A stretch of DNA of 64,000 nucleotides from an uncultured Pelagibacteraceae bacterium (GCA_902555275.1 CACDRY010000006.1:1-64000); one strand, 5' to 3'. Shown: positions 37,212 to 51,023, numbered from the stretch's first letter. Program-made: numbers and translations. The notes: generated from the sequence alone by a model not told the origin.

Positions 37212-39616
37212 AATTTACAATAGGTTGGCTAAAAGAACATCTCGAGACAAAAATATCAGATAATGGTTTAATTGAGAAATTAACAGATATTGGGCTTGAA
37301 GTTGAGAGTTTTGAAAACCTAAATTCTGATTTAGATAATTTTAAAGTAGCAAAAATAATTAATGCTGAACAGCACCCAAATGCAGATAGACTTCGAGTAT
37401 GTGATGTTGATATTGGAAAGGAAAATAATGTTAAAGTAGTATGTGGAGCACCAAATGCTAAAAAAGATGTTTTGACTGTATACGCAGGTCCAGGATCAAT
37501 AATTCCAAAAAATAATATGAAACTTACAATCAGTAAGATTAGAGGAGTTACTTCCTATGGAATGCTATGTTCTGAGTCTGAATTGAATTTATCAGACGAA
37601 AGTGAAGGAATAACAGAGCTAAAAAAAACCAAGTATTCTGATAAAATAGGAAAAAATTTTTTTAAAAATAAAAGCGAAAAAGTTGTAGATTTATCAATCA
37701 CTCCTAATCGTCCTGATTGCTTGGGGGTAAGAGGTATAGCTAGAGATCTTGCAGCTGCTGGAGGTGGTAAATTAAAAAATATTTCCAAGAAAAATATAAA
37801 AAAAAATGGATCTCAAACAATCAAAGTTTCAATTACAAAAGAGAAAAGCCAAGGTTGTACCATATTTGGTAGTTGCTTAATCACAGGTGTTACAAATAAA
37901 GAAAGCCCAAAATGGCTTAAAGAAAAAATTATTTCACTTGGTCAAAAACCAATTTCAGCAATTGTTGATATTACAAATTATGTAATGTTAGATTTAAATA
38001 GACCACTTCATGCATATGATGCCGATAAAATTGATAAAAAAATTATAGTAAGAAATTCAAAAAAGGGCGAAACTTTTGAAGCCCTAGATAACAAAGAGTA
38101 TAAATTAGGTGATGATATGTGTGTTATTTCTGACAATTCTGGAGTTTTAGGTTTAGGGGGAGTGATTGGAGGTACACGTTCTGGAACTGAAATTAATACC
38201 AAAAATATTTTATTAGAATCCGCTTATTTTATTCCTAGATCAATTAGAAAAACGTCAAAATTATTAAATATTGACACTGATGCAAAATTCAGATTTGAAA
38301 GAGGGATTGATCCTCAATCAATCGAATTAGGTTTGTCAAAAGCTGCGGAATTAATATCTGAGATTTGTGGTGGTAAAATAAGTAATTTTGATATTCAAAA
38401 AACTGATAAGTATGAAAAAAACAAAATTAAATTCAACGTTTCTTTATTTGAAAAAATAACTGGTTTTAAAGTAAATGATAATGAGATTGTAAAAATTTTA
38501 ACTAATCTAGGATTTGAGGTTTCTAATAAGAAATTAGAATTAGATTTAAAAATACCTACCTGGAGACCTGATATAACTCAACCAATTGATATAGTCGAGG
38601 AAATAGTAAGAATTAAAGGATATAACAAGATAGAAACTTTAGAGCCTGAAAAAAATAAAATAAAAGATACATTAAATAAACAACAGAAACTCTTTCACTT
38701 TTTGCAACGATCTGTTGCATCAAAAGGTTATTTTGAGACAGTAACTTGGTCATTTACAGACTCGAAAATAAATAGTCTTTTTAAAGAAAATCTAAAAGAA
38801 ATAAAAATAGTGAATCCAATAAGTTCAGACTTAGATGTTTTGCGAAATTCGATTTTCACAAATTTGACTTTTTATTTAAAGAAAAATTTAGACAGAGGGT
38901 TTAAAGATATTTCGCTATTTGAAATTGGACCAATTTTTAAGGACAGCAAGCCTGGCGAACAACTTACAGTTTTAGGGGCAATTAAATCAGGAAAAGTATC
39001 AAGGTTAAATTGGAATGAAAATGAAAGACCAGTTGATGTCTTTGATGTAAAAAAAGATGTTATTCAGACATTAGTCGAAGCTGGATATGAAAGGAAAAGT
39101 TTCTTTATAAGAGATAAATCTCCCTCATATTATCACCCTGGCAAAGCTGGTTCGGTCTTCCTTGATAAGGATGATATTGAACCTGTTGCTTATTTTGGAG
39201 ACATACATCCAAATATTGTTAAAAAACTTGATATAAAAACCGAAGGTCTAGTAGGTTTTGAGATTTATTTAGATCACTTAAAAGAAAATAAAATTAAACT
39301 CAAAGATCGAAAACCTAATTTTGAGTACTCTGACTATCAAAAATCAGAAAGAGACTTTGCTTTTATAGTTGACAAAAATTTTAAAGCACAGGATTTAATT
39401 GAAATTATATCATCAATTGATCAAAATTTAATAAGGTCAATTAAAATCTTTGATATTTATGAAGGTGAAAATATACCAGACGGCAAAAAGTCAATAGCAC
39501 TCAACGTTACAATTCAATCATCTGAAAAAACATTAGAAGAGAGTGATCTCGAAAAAATTAATAAATTAATTATTTCAACTGTTGAAACTAAGTCTGGTGC
39601 AAAAATTAGATCCTAA
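37208..39616 (+). CDS. pheT: Phenylalanyl-tRNA synthetase beta subunit
   Basis: Structural and editing subunit, 802 residues. Domains in order: B1 with an EMAP-like tRNA-binding fold (about 40-150, [24 protein letters not shown]), B3/B4 editing domain ([20 protein letters not shown]), B5 (about 400-470), the pseudo-catalytic class II domain, and a C-terminal FDX-ACB anticodon-binding domain ([20 protein letters not shown]). It abuts lepA directly. Confidence 0.97.
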   Translation: MKFTIGWLKEHLETKISDNGLIEKLTDIGLEVESFENLNSDLDNFKVAKIINAEQHPNADRLRVCDVDIGKENNVKVVCGAPNAKKDVLTVYAGPGSIIPKNNMKLTISKIRGVTSYGMLCSESELNLSDESEGITELKKTKYSDKIGKNFFKNKSEKVVDLSITPNRPDCLGVRGIARDLAAAGGGKLKNISKKNIKKNGSQTIKVSITKEKSQGCTIFGSCLITGVTNKESPKWLKEKIISLGQKPISAIVDITNYVMLDLNRPLHAYDADKIDKKIIVRNSKKGETFEALDNKEYKLGDDMCVISDNSGVLGLGGVIGGTRSGTEINTKNILLESAYFIPRSIRKTSKLLNIDTDAKFRFERGIDPQSIELGLSKAAELISEICGGKISNFDIQKTDKYEKNKIKFNVSLFEKITGFKVNDNEIVKILTNLGFEVSNKKLELDLKIPTWRPDITQPIDIVEEIVRIKGYNKIETLEPEKNKIKDTLNKQQKLFHFLQRSVASKGYFETVTWSFTDSKINSLFKENLKEIKIVNPISSDLDVLRNSIFTNLTFYLKKNLDRGFKDISLFEIGPIFKDSKPGEQLTVLGAIKSGKVSRLNWNENERPVDVFDVKKDVIQTLVEAGYERKSFFIRDKSPSYYHPGKAGSVFLDKDDIEPVAYFGDIHPNIVKKLDIKTEGLVGFEIYLDHLKENKIKLKDRKPNFEYSDYQKSERDFAFIVDKNFKAQDLIEIISSIDQNLIRSIKIFDIYEGENIPDGKKSIALNVTIQSSEKTLEESDLEKINKLIISTVETKSGAKIRS

Positions 39617-41428
39617 ATGTCTACAGAAATCGATAATATAAGAAATTTTGCAATCATCGCTCACATTGATCATGGTAAATCAACCATTGCTGATAGAATT
39701 ATACATAGATGTGGTGGGTTGACAGATAGAGAAATGAAGTCACAGGTTTTAGACTCTATGGATATTGAAAGAGAAAGAGGAATAACAATAAAAGCCCAGA
39801 CTGTAAAATTAAATTATAAATCAAAAGATGGAAAAAATTATATTTTAAATATTATTGATACCCCTGGCCATGTTGATTTTAGTTATGAGGTAAGTAGATC
39901 CTTATATGCCTGTGAGGGTTCCATATTAATTGTAGATAGTACGCAAGGTGTTGAAGCACAAACATTAGCAAATGTATATCAAGCTCTAGATATAAATCAC
40001 GAAATAATTCCAGTTTTAAATAAAATTGATTTACCAGCTTCAGACATTGATAGAACAAATAATCAAATAGAAGATGTTATAGGTATTGATACATCCAATG
40101 CTGTTCCATGCTCTGGAAAGACTGGTGAAGGCATTGATGAAATATTAGAGCAAATTATTCAAACTCTACCAGCTCCAAAAGGTGAAAAAGATCAAAAACT
40201 AAAGTGTTTATTAGTAGATAGTTGGTATGACACTTATCTAGGCGTAGTTATCTTAGTAAGAGTAATTGATGGAAAAATTAAAAACAATATGAAAATTAAA
40301 ATGATGTCTACAAATCAGGAATATTTTGTTGAGAAAGTTGGAGTTTTTACACCTAAACCAAAAGATATTGATGAACTTAATTCTGGTGAGATTGGTTTTA
40401 TCACAACAGGAATAAAAGTTTTGTCAGAAACAAAAGTCGGAGATACAATCTGTGACGCATCTAAACCATTATCAGAGTCATTACCTGGCTTTAAGCCTAG
40501 TAAACCGGTAGTTTTTTGTGGATTATTTCCAGTCGATAGCTCTGAATATCAGAAATTAAAAGACGGATTAGCTAAATTAAAATTAAATGATTCCAGCTTT
40601 TCCTTTGAGCCAGAATCTTCATCAGCTTTAGGTTTAGGTTTTAGGTGTGGTTTTTTAGGTTTGTTGCACTTAGAAATTGTTACAGAAAGGCTTGAAAGAG
40701 AATTTGACATCAATCTATTAACTACAACACCTGGCGTTGTATATAAAATCCATATGAACAATGGAGAGATAAAAGATTTGCAAAATCCATCGAGTTTACC
40801 AGACCAAACTTTAATAAAATTTATTGAGGAACCTTGGATTAAGGCTACAATTATCACCCCTGACCAATATCTCGGACCAATAATAAAAATATGCCAAGAT
40901 AAAAGGGGTATACAAACAAATTTAAGCTATTCGGGTAATAGGGCAGTTGTAAATTATGAATTACCATTAAATGAGGTAGTTTTCGATTTTAATGACAGAT
41001 TAAAATCAATGACAAGTGGATATGCAAGTTTTGACTATGAAATAATTGGTCATAGAGAGGGAGATCTTGTTAAGATGGGTATCTTAGTAAATACAGAACC
41101 TGTTGATGCTTTAGCTATGTTGATTCATCAAGATTTTGCTCAAAAAACTGGGAGAGAGGTTTGTGAAAAATTAAAAGACTTAATTCCAAGACATAATTTC
41201 ATGATACCAATTCAAGCAGCGATAGGTGGAAAGATTATTGCTAGAGAAACAATAAAAGGTTTTAAAAAAGACGTCTTAACCAAAATTCATGGAGGTGGGG
41301 CTACTGATAGAAAAAGAAAATTACTTGAAAAACAAAAAAAAGGAAAAGCAAGAGCGAAACAATTTGGCAAAGTTGAGATACCACAAGAGGCATTTATAGG
41401 TGTTCTTAAAATATCTAAGGAAAAATGA
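39617..41428 (+). CDS. lepA: Elongation factor 4 (LepA)
   Basis: Ribosomal GTPase acting in ribosome maturation or back-translocation. The GTPase motifs are [17 protein letters not shown] and NKIDLP. The LepA-specific C-terminal domain contains [40 protein letters not shown]. The length of 603 is normal. It starts the base after the pheT stop and overlaps the following methyltransferase gene by 4 bases. Confidence 0.98.
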   Translation: MSTEIDNIRNFAIIAHIDHGKSTIADRIIHRCGGLTDREMKSQVLDSMDIERERGITIKAQTVKLNYKSKDGKNYILNIIDTPGHVDFSYEVSRSLYACEGSILIVDSTQGVEAQTLANVYQALDINHEIIPVLNKIDLPASDIDRTNNQIEDVIGIDTSNAVPCSGKTGEGIDEILEQIIQTLPAPKGEKDQKLKCLLVDSWYDTYLGVVILVRVIDGKIKNNMKIKMMSTNQEYFVEKVGVFTPKPKDIDELNSGEIGFITTGIKVLSETKVGDTICDASKPLSESLPGFKPSKPVVFCGLFPVDSSEYQKLKDGLAKLKLNDSSFSFEPESSSALGLGFRCGFLGLLHLEIVTERLEREFDINLLTTTPGVVYKIHMNNGEIKDLQNPSSLPDQTLIKFIEEPWIKATIITPDQYLGPIIKICQDKRGIQTNLSYSGNRAVVNYELPLNEVVFDFNDRLKSMTSGYASFDYEIIGHREGDLVKMGILVNTEPVDALAMLIHQDFAQKTGREVCEKLKDLIPRHNFMIPIQAAIGGKIIARETIKGFKKDVLTKIHGGGATDRKRKLLEKQKKGKARAKQFGKVEIPQEAFIGVLKISKEK

Positions 41429-42207
41429 TTTTTTATTTAATAATTTTCTTACTATTTACAAATTTAATTCTAATTTTAACTATAAATAAAAATAAAATTA
41501 AAAAATTAATATATAAAAGTAAAATAAAATCTGTAAACTTAGAGAAACTAGATAATATTTTTATTAATAATCGAATTGATAAAAATCTGTACGGACCAAA
41601 GCATGATGCAATTGTAAAAAATTTTTGTATAGTTCCTGGGAATAATATTGTTGGCATGACTTCAGATTATGAAGCTTGGATAATTTCGTCATTAAGTAAA
41701 AAAAGTGATAATATATTTGAATTTGGAACTTGTAGTGGTAAAACAACTTTTCTTATGGCACTTAATTCGCCAAAAAATGCCAATATAACTACCTTAACTC
41801 TTGGACCTAAAAATCTTTCAGAACTTAAAATAAGTAAATTAGATAATAAAGTTTCATTTAGAAATATAGTTAATGAGAGTATTTATGAAAAATTTCTATT
41901 TTCAGATACTGAATATGAAAATAAAATTAATGTACTTTTTGAAAACTCCCTAAATTTTGATGAAAATAAACATATAGGTACTTTTGATCTAATTTTTATT
42001 GATGGAGGACACACTTATTCAATTGTAAAAAATGATTCAGAAAAATCTTTTAGGATGTTGAGACAAAATGGAATAATCTTGTGGCATGACTTTGTTCCTG
42101 GAAAAGAGTCCGCAAAAAACGTAGTTAAATATATTAATAGTATTTCTAAAGATAAAAAAATATTTCATATTAAAAATACATCACTTTGTTATTATAGAAA
42201 TAATTAG
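41425..42207 (+). CDS. Membrane-anchored class I SAM methyltransferase (Methyltransf_24-like)
   Basis: A 260-residue protein with an N-terminal membrane helix (about residues 2-20), then a Rossmann methyltransferase fold: motif [13 protein letters not shown], post-motif [13 protein letters not shown], and GIILWHDF. It resembles the O-methyltransferase/cephalosporin-hydroxylase-type group often linked to surface glycans. The substrate is unknown. Its ATG overlaps the lepA stop (ATGA), making it the last gene of the thrS-lepA block. Confidence 0.78.
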   Translation: MIFYLIIFLLFTNLILILTINKNKIKKLIYKSKIKSVNLEKLDNIFINNRIDKNLYGPKHDAIVKNFCIVPGNNIVGMTSDYEAWIISSLSKKSDNIFEFGTCSGKTTFLMALNSPKNANITTLTLGPKNLSELKISKLDNKVSFRNIVNESIYEKFLFSDTEYENKINVLFENSLNFDENKHIGTFDLIFIDGGHTYSIVKNDSEKSFRMLRQNGIILWHDFVPGKESAKNVVKYINSISKDKKIFHIKNTSLCYYRNN

Positions 42208-42211
42208 TTTT

Positions 42212-42301
42212 GGAGAGGTGGCCGAGTGGTTGAAGGCGCACGCTTGGAAAGCGTGTATAGGGGAAACTCTATCATGGGTTCGAATCCCATTCTCTCCGCC
42301 A
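42212..42301 (+). tRNA. tRNA-Ser (anticodon GGA)
   Basis: The acceptor GGAGAGG pairs with the 3' strand TCTCTCC, followed by G and encoded CCA. The D loop contains GG, the anticodon loop TTGGAAA gives GGA (reads UCC/UCU), and there is a long class II variable arm. T loop TTCGAAT is canonical. It begins four bases after the methyltransferase stop. Confidence 0.97.
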
Positions 42302-42440
42302 CTAATTTTCAATCTAAAAACAGCTTTTATTCAAAAAAAACTAAAAATAGAAAATTCTTTTAAAAAATCTATTATTATTGTTGATAATACTTACTAATTT
42401 AAGCTCAACGTGGTGAGAGATTTTATAAAAATTTTAAAAA

Positions 42441-42449
42441 TGGTATAAA
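42441..42449 (+). promoter_or_regulatory. Extended -10 promoter element for gyrB
   Basis: TGGTATAAAA matches the extended -10 form TGnTATAAT with one mismatch in the last base. It ends 25 bases before the gyrB ATG. No good -35 lies upstream, as expected for extended -10 promoters. The remaining tRNA-Ser to gyrB gap (42302-42440) is AT-rich, and I see no gene in it. The leader before the gyrB ATG has no Shine-Dalgarno match. Confidence 0.35.
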
Positions 42450-42473
42450 AGACCACTTCCTAATAAAAAATAA

Positions 42474-44531
<2,058 letters not shown>

Positions 44532-44534
44532 TTA

Positions 44535-45812
44535 ATGGAGTTAAGTATAAATTCCAAATCTTCTCACTTAAATAAAGTCACATATGTTAATCTAAGATGG
44601 ATAGGTGTAATAGGTCAATTTATTACTATAAATGCTGTTGCATTCTTATTTAAATTTGAATTCAATTTTTTACTAGCAAATATTATAGTTTTCCTAGGTG
44701 CTTTAAGTAACATTTTCCTATTTTATTTTTTTAAAAAAAATCAGCTTCAAGAAAAAATTTCTTTAACGTTTCTTACCCTTGATATTATACAACTAAGTTT
44801 TTTGCTTTATTTAACTGGCGGAACCATAAATCCATTCTCAATATTCCTAATAATACCAAGTATATTTGCCTCAAATAGCTTGAGCATTAGAACAAACATT
44901 TTATTAATAATTTTGACAATATCTTCAATTATTCTTCTTACTTTCTATCATCAAGAATTACCTTCACCATTAAATGAATATATTTTTAGTAATTACTATT
45001 ACTATTCAATTCCTTTAGCCTTAATTATTGCACTTATTTTCCTAAGTTTTTTCGCTTTAACTTTTGGAAATGAGTCAAAAGTCAGAAAAGATGCATTAGA
45101 TAAAATTCAGGAAGTTATTTCTAAGGAGAACGAATTAGTTTCATTGGGTGGACAAGCTGCAGCGGCAGCTCATTCTTTAGGTACACCGCTTTCTACAATT
45201 AAAATTATTTCTCAAGATTTGTATGACAATTTTAAAAATAATAAAGAATTAAAAAAAGATGTTGAATTGCTTTTAAGCCAAGTTGATAGATGCAATGTAA
45301 TATTAAAAAAATTGTCTTTAAATCCAGTAGTTGAAGATGACTTTATAGATAAGGATATTACCCTGGAAAACTATGTGAAACAAATTGTGCATTCTTTTGA
45401 AGAGATATCAGATAAAAATTTTATTATCAATACTGAGCAGAATTATAATTCTTTCGAAATTTCTAAATTAATTGAGGTTGTTTATGGCATAAGAAATTTT
45501 ATTGGAAATGCAAATAAGTTTGCAAAAAAAAATATTTATATTTCAATAACGAGTGACAGCGAAAACTCTTCGATATCGGTCGAAGATGATGGTTCAGGAT
45601 TTCCTAAAGACATATTAACCAAAATTGGAGATCCATATATAAAATCATTACAATCCAAAAATAAATCAAGAGCAGGATTGGGTTTGGGAATATTTATAGG
45701 TAAAACTTTGTTAGAAAAAAATAAGGCAAAACTCTTAATTAGGAATTCAGAGACCAGAGGTGGTGCAGAAATTAAAATAGAGTGGTCTAATAAAGATTTA
45801 ATTAGTCTTTAG
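44535..45812 (+). CDS. RegB/PrrB-like redox sensor histidine kinase
   Basis: Membrane sensor kinase, 425 residues, with about six membrane helices in residues 20-190. The ubiquinone-site motif GGTINPF lies between helices. The phosphorylated His is H213 in [14 protein letters not shown]253 ([10 protein letters not shown]) lies 40 residues later, the same spacing as the redox-active H225/C265 pair of Rhodobacter RegB. The ATPase domain has [17 protein letters not shown] and [13 protein letters not shown]. RegB controls energy-metabolism genes through RegA; no regA is nearby. Starts three bases after gyrB. Confidence 0.87.
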   Translation: MELSINSKSSHLNKVTYVNLRWIGVIGQFITINAVAFLFKFEFNFLLANIIVFLGALSNIFLFYFFKKNQLQEKISLTFLTLDIIQLSFLLYLTGGTINPFSIFLIIPSIFASNSLSIRTNILLIILTISSIILLTFYHQELPSPLNEYIFSNYYYYSIPLALIIALIFLSFFALTFGNESKVRKDALDKIQEVISKENELVSLGGQAAAAAHSLGTPLSTIKIISQDLYDNFKNNKELKKDVELLLSQVDRCNVILKKLSLNPVVEDDFIDKDITLENYVKQIVHSFEEISDKNFIINTEQNYNSFEISKLIEVVYGIRNFIGNANKFAKKNIYISITSDSENSSISVEDDGSGFPKDILTKIGDPYIKSLQSKNKSRAGLGLGIFIGKTLLEKNKAKLLIRNSETRGGAEIKIEWSNKDLISL

Positions 45813-47605
45813 TGAAGTTTTTTATTTTCAAATAGTCCACTTAATTGATCTATCATTACATCCCCCAGTTCTTGAACATCAGAAATTTTGATTGCTTTTT
45901 TATAATATCTAGATACATCGTGACCAATTCCTATAGCTAATATTTCTACCTCACTTTTATTTTCAATAAATTTGACTATTTTTTTCAAATTTTTTTCTAA
46001 AAAATCTCCTGAATTAACCGATAACGTAGAGTCGTCAACTGGTGCTCCATCTGAAATAACCATGAGGATTTTTCTTTCTTCTTTTCTTTTTTTTAATCTA
46101 TTAAATGCCCACGTTATAGCTTCGCCATCTATATTTTCTTTTAATAAACCCTCTTTTAGCATCAAACCCAAATTCTTTTTTGATTGTCTCCAATGAGAGT
46201 CAGCACCTTTGTAAATTATGTGTCTTAAATCATTAAGTCTTCCTGGATTTTTTGTTTTACCCAATCTATTCCATTCCTGGCGACTTTTACCACCTTTCCA
46301 ATTTTTCGTTGTAAAACCCAGTATTTCAACTTTAACTGAGCATCTTTCTAAGGTTCTGGATAAAATATCAGCACATATTGCGGCTATTGTTATTGGCCTA
46401 CCTCTCATTGAGCCAGAGTTATCAATTAAAAGTGTCACGATTGTATCCTTAAAGTCTAGATCTTTTTCTTTTTTAAACGAGAGAGAATTATATGGATCAA
46501 TAATTATTCTGGGCAGTTTTGAGCTATCTAATAATCCCTCTTCTAGATCGAATTCCCATGATCGATTTTGTTTTGCCATCAATTGTCTTTGCAATTTATT
46601 TGCTAACTTAGTAATTAAATCTTGAAAACTTGTAAGTTGTTGGTCTAAATTTTTTCTAAGTTTTTGAATTTCTTCAGCTGTCTCTAGACTTTCTGCTTTA
46701 GCAACTTCATCAAATTCAGTAGTAAATATTTTATATTCTTTATCACTTACACTTAAATTTTTTTTTTGTATAACATTTTCCGACTCGGCATCCTCGTTAT
46801 TCTCACTACCAAGTTGATCTTCAAGTCTAAACTCATTTACATCATCCTCGCTATCCATCCCTTGGCTTATATTTTCATCTTCGCTTGTTTTGCTAGAGTC
46901 ATTATTATCTTTGTCATCATTGCTATTAGAATTATTTTGATCTTGTGTATCATCATTTTCTTCATTTTCTTTTTCAGTTGTGTCATCATTTTCAAATATG
47001 TCCATACTTTCTAAAATTTCAGAAAATTTAGTGTTATACGCTTCCTGATTTTCTAGATTTTGTTTTAAAAATTCAAAGTGTTTGTCTATTGACTTATTAA
47101 AATCTTTCTCCCAAAATTTAAGAATTTCTTTATTTTCTGGATATAATTCAACTTCAAAAAATTTATTTGTCATATAAATTTCAAAAGCATCAATTATATT
47201 TGTATCTTCTTTTTTTGTTATTTTTTCTTGTTTAAGATATCGAAGTCTATTTTTATAATTATCTTTAAAATTTTTGGATATTCCTTTTAGCATCGCTGAG
47301 CCAAGCAATTCATATCTTACTTTTTCCGCTAGTTGATAGAGTGTTCTGCAAGAGGGATTTTGTGGATTGTTTTTATCTAATAATTTTCTATTTGAAAATC
47401 TTATTTTTAAAGCTTCAGAATCTGTTTCAGCTCTTAATTTTTTAAATTGATTCTTATCATTAATATTATCAATTACCCCAATATCATAAACTTTTTTGTC
47501 GTCTTTTTTATTTTTAACATCTTTATAGTCATCTGAAATTACTTTGTAAGTTGATAAAAGGGCTTGTTTGAATTTTTCTTTAATACTATCTTCTTTGTTC
47601 ATCAA
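45809..47605 (-). CDS. cobT: CobT-like cobaltochelatase subunit (VWA domain)
   Basis: A 598-residue relative of the CobT subunit of the aerobic CobNST cobaltochelatase. The C-terminal von Willebrand A domain has the metal-ion site DNSGS (D395-S399) and ISDGAP. Residues about 201-277 form an Asp/Glu/Asn/Ser-rich low-complexity linker, as in CobT. Overlaps cobS by 4 bases. No cobN or other cobalamin gene is in the window, so a role in cobalt chelation is uncertain. Confidence 0.9.
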   Translation of the reverse strand: MMNKEDSIKEKFKQALLSTYKVISDDYKDVKNKKDDKKVYDIGVIDNINDKNQFKKLRAETDSEALKIRFSNRKLLDKNNPQNPSCRTLYQLAEKVRYELLGSAMLKGISKNFKDNYKNRLRYLKQEKITKKEDTNIIDAFEIYMTNKFFEVELYPENKEILKFWEKDFNKSIDKHFEFLKQNLENQEAYNTKFSEILESMDIFENDDTTEKENEENDDTQDQNNSNSNDDKDNNDSSKTSEDENISQGMDSEDDVNEFRLEDQLGSENNEDAESENVIQKKNLSVSDKEYKIFTTEFDEVAKAESLETAEEIQKLRKNLDQQLTSFQDLITKLANKLQRQLMAKQNRSWEFDLEEGLLDSSKLPRIIIDPYNSLSFKKEKDLDFKDTIVTLLIDNSGSMRGRPITIAAICADILSRTLERCSVKVEILGFTTKNWKGGKSRQEWNRLGKTKNPGRLNDLRHIIYKGADSHWRQSKKNLGLMLKEGLLKENIDGEAITWAFNRLKKRKEERKILMVISDGAPVDDSTLSVNSGDFLEKNLKKIVKFIENKSEVEILAIGIGHDVSRYYKKAIKISDVQELGDVMIDQLSGLFENKKLH

Positions 47606-48576
47606 ATTTGAATATTGATCATTGATTCTGGCAGTTCATCTCCAAAACATCTTTGATAATATTCAGCAATAGTATTTTTTTCAGCATCATCACATTTGTT
47701 TAAAAATGTTACTCTAAATGCATATCCAATATCTTTGAAAATTTCAGAATTTTCTGCCCAATGTAAAACTGTTCTAGGACTCATTACTGTAGATATATCA
47801 CCTGCCATAAATCCTTTTCTTGTAAGTGAAGCAACTTTTATCATATTTGAAACTTGTTCTTTACCTTTAGGATTATTTAAATTTTTGTTCTTACTTAATA
47901 TAATTTCCATTTCTTTATCTAAACTAAGATAGTTTAATGTAGATACAATATTCCATCTGTCCATTTGTCCCTGATTAATTTGTTGTGTCCCATGATATAA
48001 TCCGGTTGTATCACCTAGTCCCACAGTATTTGTTGTTGCAAAAAGCCTAAAAAATTTATTTTGTTTAATTACTTTATTTTTATCTAATAGAGTAAAGCTA
48101 CCTTCTGACTCAAGTACTCTCTGAATAACGAACATTACATCTGGTCTTCCAGCGTCATATTCATCAAAAACTAAGGCCACAGGATTTTGAATTGACCAAG
48201 GTAATATTCCTTCTTTAAATTCAGTTACCTGTTTACCATCTTTGATTACAATTGAATCTTTACCTATTAAGTCAATCCTACTTACATGACTATCGAGATT
48301 AATTCTTATGCAAGGCCAATTTAATCTCGCAGCAATTTGTTCGATGTGAGTTGATTTTCCAGTTCCATGATATCCTTGAATTAAAACTCTTTTGTTAAAA
48401 GAAAATCCTGACAAGATAGCTAATGTTGTATCTTTATCGAACTTATAAGTTTTATCGATTTCTGGGACGTACTCACTTGATTTTGAAAATGCATCAACTT
48501 CCATGTCACTTTCTATGCCAAAAGTTTGCTTAATAGATAACTTTATGTCAGGGATGTGGTTAATATTTGGTGTCAA
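47602..48576 (-). CDS. cobS: CobS-like AAA+ ATPase (MoxR type)
   Basis: A 324-residue AAA+ partner of CobT. Walker A is GYHGTGKST, Walker B is [13 protein letters not shown], and the sensor region is [12 protein letters not shown]-terminal [13 protein letters not shown] is typical of CobS. CobS and CobT form stacked hexameric rings that power metal insertion in CobN systems. It overlaps the DnaJ-like gene end by 17 bases. Confidence 0.92.
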   Translation of the reverse strand: MTPNINHIPDIKLSIKQTFGIESDMEVDAFSKSSEYVPEIDKTYKFDKDTTLAILSGFSFNKRVLIQGYHGTGKSTHIEQIAARLNWPCIRINLDSHVSRIDLIGKDSIVIKDGKQVTEFKEGILPWSIQNPVALVFDEYDAGRPDVMFVIQRVLESEGSFTLLDKNKVIKQNKFFRLFATTNTVGLGDTTGLYHGTQQINQGQMDRWNIVSTLNYLSLDKEMEIILSKNKNLNNPKGKEQVSNMIKVASLTRKGFMAGDISTVMSPRTVLHWAENSEIFKDIGYAFRVTFLNKCDDAEKNTIAEYYQRCFGDELPESMINIQI

Positions 48577-49093
48577 TTTTGTCCTTATATGTATTTTTTA
48601 ATTGAGTGTAAGCCAAAGTTATTACTTTTAGCTTGTCTTCAAATTTTTTATTTCCAGAATTCATATCAGGGTGAAATTTTTTGACAAGCTTTTTAAATTT
48701 TTCTTGGACTTTTTCCCATTTTAATCCAACACTAATACCTAATATATTAAAGGCTTTTAAATCGTTGTTATTAAATTTAAATTTATTCATATTATTAAAG
48801 TCATTATTAAATTTAAATTTATCCATCTCATCTTTTAAAGCATTACTCCAAAGAACTTTGAAGAAATTATCAGATGAACTAAAACTTTGTGTTGGTTTGT
48901 GCCAAGTCATGTCAGACCTTAAAAAATCTATTATTTGTTGATCACTCATACCTGTAAAATAATTCCAACTTTTATTAAATTCTTTAACATGATTTAAACA
49001 TAGTAATCTATAATCTTTACTATTATCTCTTTCTTTAGGTGCCTTAAAAAGACCTTCCTCCGAGCAATTATTCCAATCACAAATATTTTTCAT
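48560..49093 (-). CDS. J-domain protein with N-terminal cysteine motif
   Basis: A 177-residue protein with a C-terminal J domain (about residues 112-172) carrying the HPD tripeptide at 141-143, so it should stimulate a DnaK-type Hsp70. The N-terminal half has C5, C10, C32 and H35 plus the conserved NKSWNYFTG segment, suggesting a small zinc site. The same protein type is found next to cobS/cobT and bolA in other alphaproteobacteria. Possibly an adaptor for CobST (inference). Confidence 0.85.
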   Translation of the reverse strand: MKNICDWNNCSEEGLFKAPKERDNSKDYRLLCLNHVKEFNKSWNYFTGMSDQQIIDFLRSDMTWHKPTQSFSSSDNFFKVLWSNALKDEMDKFKFNNDFNNMNKFKFNNNDLKAFNILGISVGLKWEKVQEKFKKLVKKFHPDMNSGNKKFEDKLKVITLAYTQLKNTYKDKIDTKY

Positions 49094-49113
49094 GATGTAT
49101 AATACTTTATAAA

Positions 49114-49374
49114 ATGAAAATTAATCAACTAATTGAAACCATAGAAAAAAAAATTTTGTCGCAGGATTGTATTACAAAGGTTTATGTAGAGGATAAGTCA
49201 TTCTTACACAAAAATCACAAATTTAACGAAGATGAAAAATTTCATATTGTTCTTTCAATTGAGTCTGAAAAGTTAAAGAATAAAAGTAAGTTATATTCAA
49301 CAAGGTTTATTTACAAAATTTTAGATGATGAATTAAAAAAATATATTCATTCGTTGCAAATCAAATTAATTTAA
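49114..49374 (+). CDS. bolA: BolA family protein
   Basis: An 86-residue protein with the BolA-like alpha/beta fold: HFHIVLSIESE-type strand (KFHIVLSIESEKLKNKSKLYSTRFIYKIL) and a final SLQIKLI strand. BolA proteins pair with monothiol glutaredoxins in Fe-S trafficking or act as regulators. It is divergent from the J-domain gene across 20 bases and convergent with aroB, whose stop overlaps it by 9 bases. Confidence 0.88.
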   Translation: MKINQLIETIEKKILSQDCITKVYVEDKSFLHKNHKFNEDEKFHIVLSIESEKLKNKSKLYSTRFIYKILDDELKKYIHSLQIKLI

Positions 49375-50469
49375 ACTACTAGATAAATATTTTTTTAAAT
49401 TTGTAGGGTTAATCTGAAAGTCAATTATTATTTTTCCAAAATCTTTCACTAAAATTAAGTTAATATTATTTGAATTATTTTTCTTATCACTTCTCATATA
49501 ATTCATAATTTTAGACACATGTCTTTTTTTAAATAATTTTTCAATTTTTGGTTTCATCCCAATTCTGTAAATATGATTTAAAATAATATTAAATTTTTGT
49601 TTTGATAAAATTTTTCTTTTAAAACTGAATTCAATAGCATTTTTAATGCCTAAAATTACAGCTTCTCCATGATTTAATTTATTAGAAAAACCAGAAGTAG
49701 ACTCATAAGCATGAGCAAAGGTATGACCTAAATTTAATACCTTTCTGTAGTTCTTCTCTTTCTCATCTTTTTCTACAACTCTTTTTTTTAAATTACAGCT
49801 TCTAATTATGGATCTTTCAATGAAAGGTGATTTTAATTTTAAAATTTTTTTTAAATTTTTGTCTAAATAGTGAAAATTATTAAAACTATCTATAATACTA
49901 CTTTTTAATATTTCAGCATATCCACAAATAATTTCTCTTTCCGGCAAAGAAGCTAAGATATTCATGTCAGAAACAACTAAATCAGGTTGATAAAAACTTC
50001 CAATCAAATTTTTTCCAAATTTATTATTTACACCTGTTTTGCCTCCTATGGATGAATCTACTTGAGCCAGTAAAGTTGTAGGAATATTTACAAATTTCAT
50101 GCCTCTTTTAAATGTACTAGATGCAAATCCAACTATATCCCCTATAATTCCACCACCAAAAGAAATAACACAATCTTCTCTATTAAACCTTTTTTCAAAT
50201 AGAACTGTATGAATTTTTTCAATTGTTCGATAATTTTTATTTTTTTCTGATGCCGTAATTTCTATTTTAAAAAGTTTTTTTGTTTTTAACTTCTTGTATA
50301 AAAGTCCTTTAAACTTGTGAGGAATGTTTTTGTCTGTAACTATTAAACATTTATCAAATTTTAGACGATTAGCTTTTAAAATTTGATCAATTTTACCTAT
50401 TAAATTTCTTCCAATTAAAATTGAGTAGTTCTTAGTGCTTGTTTCAATCGAAATTTTATTTGTATTCAT
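49366..50469 (-). CDS. aroB: 3-dehydroquinate synthase
   Basis: NAD- and metal-dependent second enzyme of the shikimate pathway. Motifs: VISFGGGIIGDIVGFASSTFKRGM and PTTLLAQVDSSIGGKTGVNN, and metal-binding His in LGHTFAHAYE and LNHGEAV. The length of 367 is normal. It overlaps aroK by 14 bases, forming the common aroK-aroB operon. Confidence 0.96.
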   Translation of the reverse strand: MNTNKISIETSTKNYSILIGRNLIGKIDQILKANRLKFDKCLIVTDKNIPHKFKGLLYKKLKTKKLFKIEITASEKNKNYRTIEKIHTVLFEKRFNREDCVISFGGGIIGDIVGFASSTFKRGMKFVNIPTTLLAQVDSSIGGKTGVNNKFGKNLIGSFYQPDLVVSDMNILASLPEREIICGYAEILKSSIIDSFNNFHYLDKNLKKILKLKSPFIERSIIRSCNLKKRVVEKDEKEKNYRKVLNLGHTFAHAYESTSGFSNKLNHGEAVILGIKNAIEFSFKRKILSKQKFNIILNHIYRIGMKPKIEKLFKKRHVSKIMNYMRSDKKNNSNNINLILVKDFGKIIIDFQINPTNLKKYLSSSLN

Positions 50470-50968
50470 AAATATCTAATATCTTATTTATAATTTCAAC
50501 TTTGTCTAATTTATCACAATTAATTCTGTGACTCGACAAGCTATAAAATTTTGATCTTTCTTTTATTAAATTGTTAATTTGACCTTTAGTAAGATTTATT
50601 GCCAATGGTCTTTTCTTGCTCTTATATATCCTTTTTATTATTGTTTCATTCTTCCAATCTAGCCAAAAAGATATACAATTTTTTTTACACATTTTTCTGA
50701 TTGAGGCATTTATAAAACCTCCTCCACCTAACGATATTACAGAATTTTCTGAACTAAGAAATTTCAAAGATATTTTTTCCTCAATTTTACGAAAATAATT
50801 CTCTCCATGTTTAGTAAAAATTTCTGATATTTTAGAGTCCTCAGTTTCTTCAATTTTTTGATCAATATCAATAAATGTTAAATTTAATTTTTTTGACAAA
50901 ATCTTGCCAATTGATGATTTTCCAGATCCCATCATTCCAATTAATACAATATTTTTATTTGATTTCAT
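50456..50968 (-). CDS. aroK: Shikimate kinase
   Basis: Phosphorylates shikimate with ATP. P-loop GMMGSGKSSIGK, shikimate-binding D-x-D region FIDIDQKIEE, the VISLGGGGF glycine-rich loop, and RPLAINLTKGQI lid. 170 residues. First gene of aroK-aroB, divergent from the small membrane protein gene at 51024. Confidence 0.95.
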   Translation of the reverse strand: MKSNKNIVLIGMMGSGKSSIGKILSKKLNLTFIDIDQKIEETEDSKISEIFTKHGENYFRKIEEKISLKFLSSENSVISLGGGGFINASIRKMCKKNCISFWLDWKNETIIKRIYKSKKRPLAINLTKGQINNLIKERSKFYSLSSHRINCDKLDKVEIINKILDIYEYK

Positions 50969-51023
50969 GAGTTTCTATATTGAAAAAACACAAATATGTC
51001 TTATTTTGAAATTATTAAATTAT

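Noticed and set aside
46775..47003. CobT acidic low-complexity region as a possible frameshift or inserted repeat
   Set aside because: An acidic linker at this place is normal for CobT proteins, and the frame is open throughout.
50904..51023. Upstream extension of the 60-residue membrane protein
   Set aside because: The added residues are antisense to the aroK P-loop region; the ATG at 51024 fits the divergent layout better.
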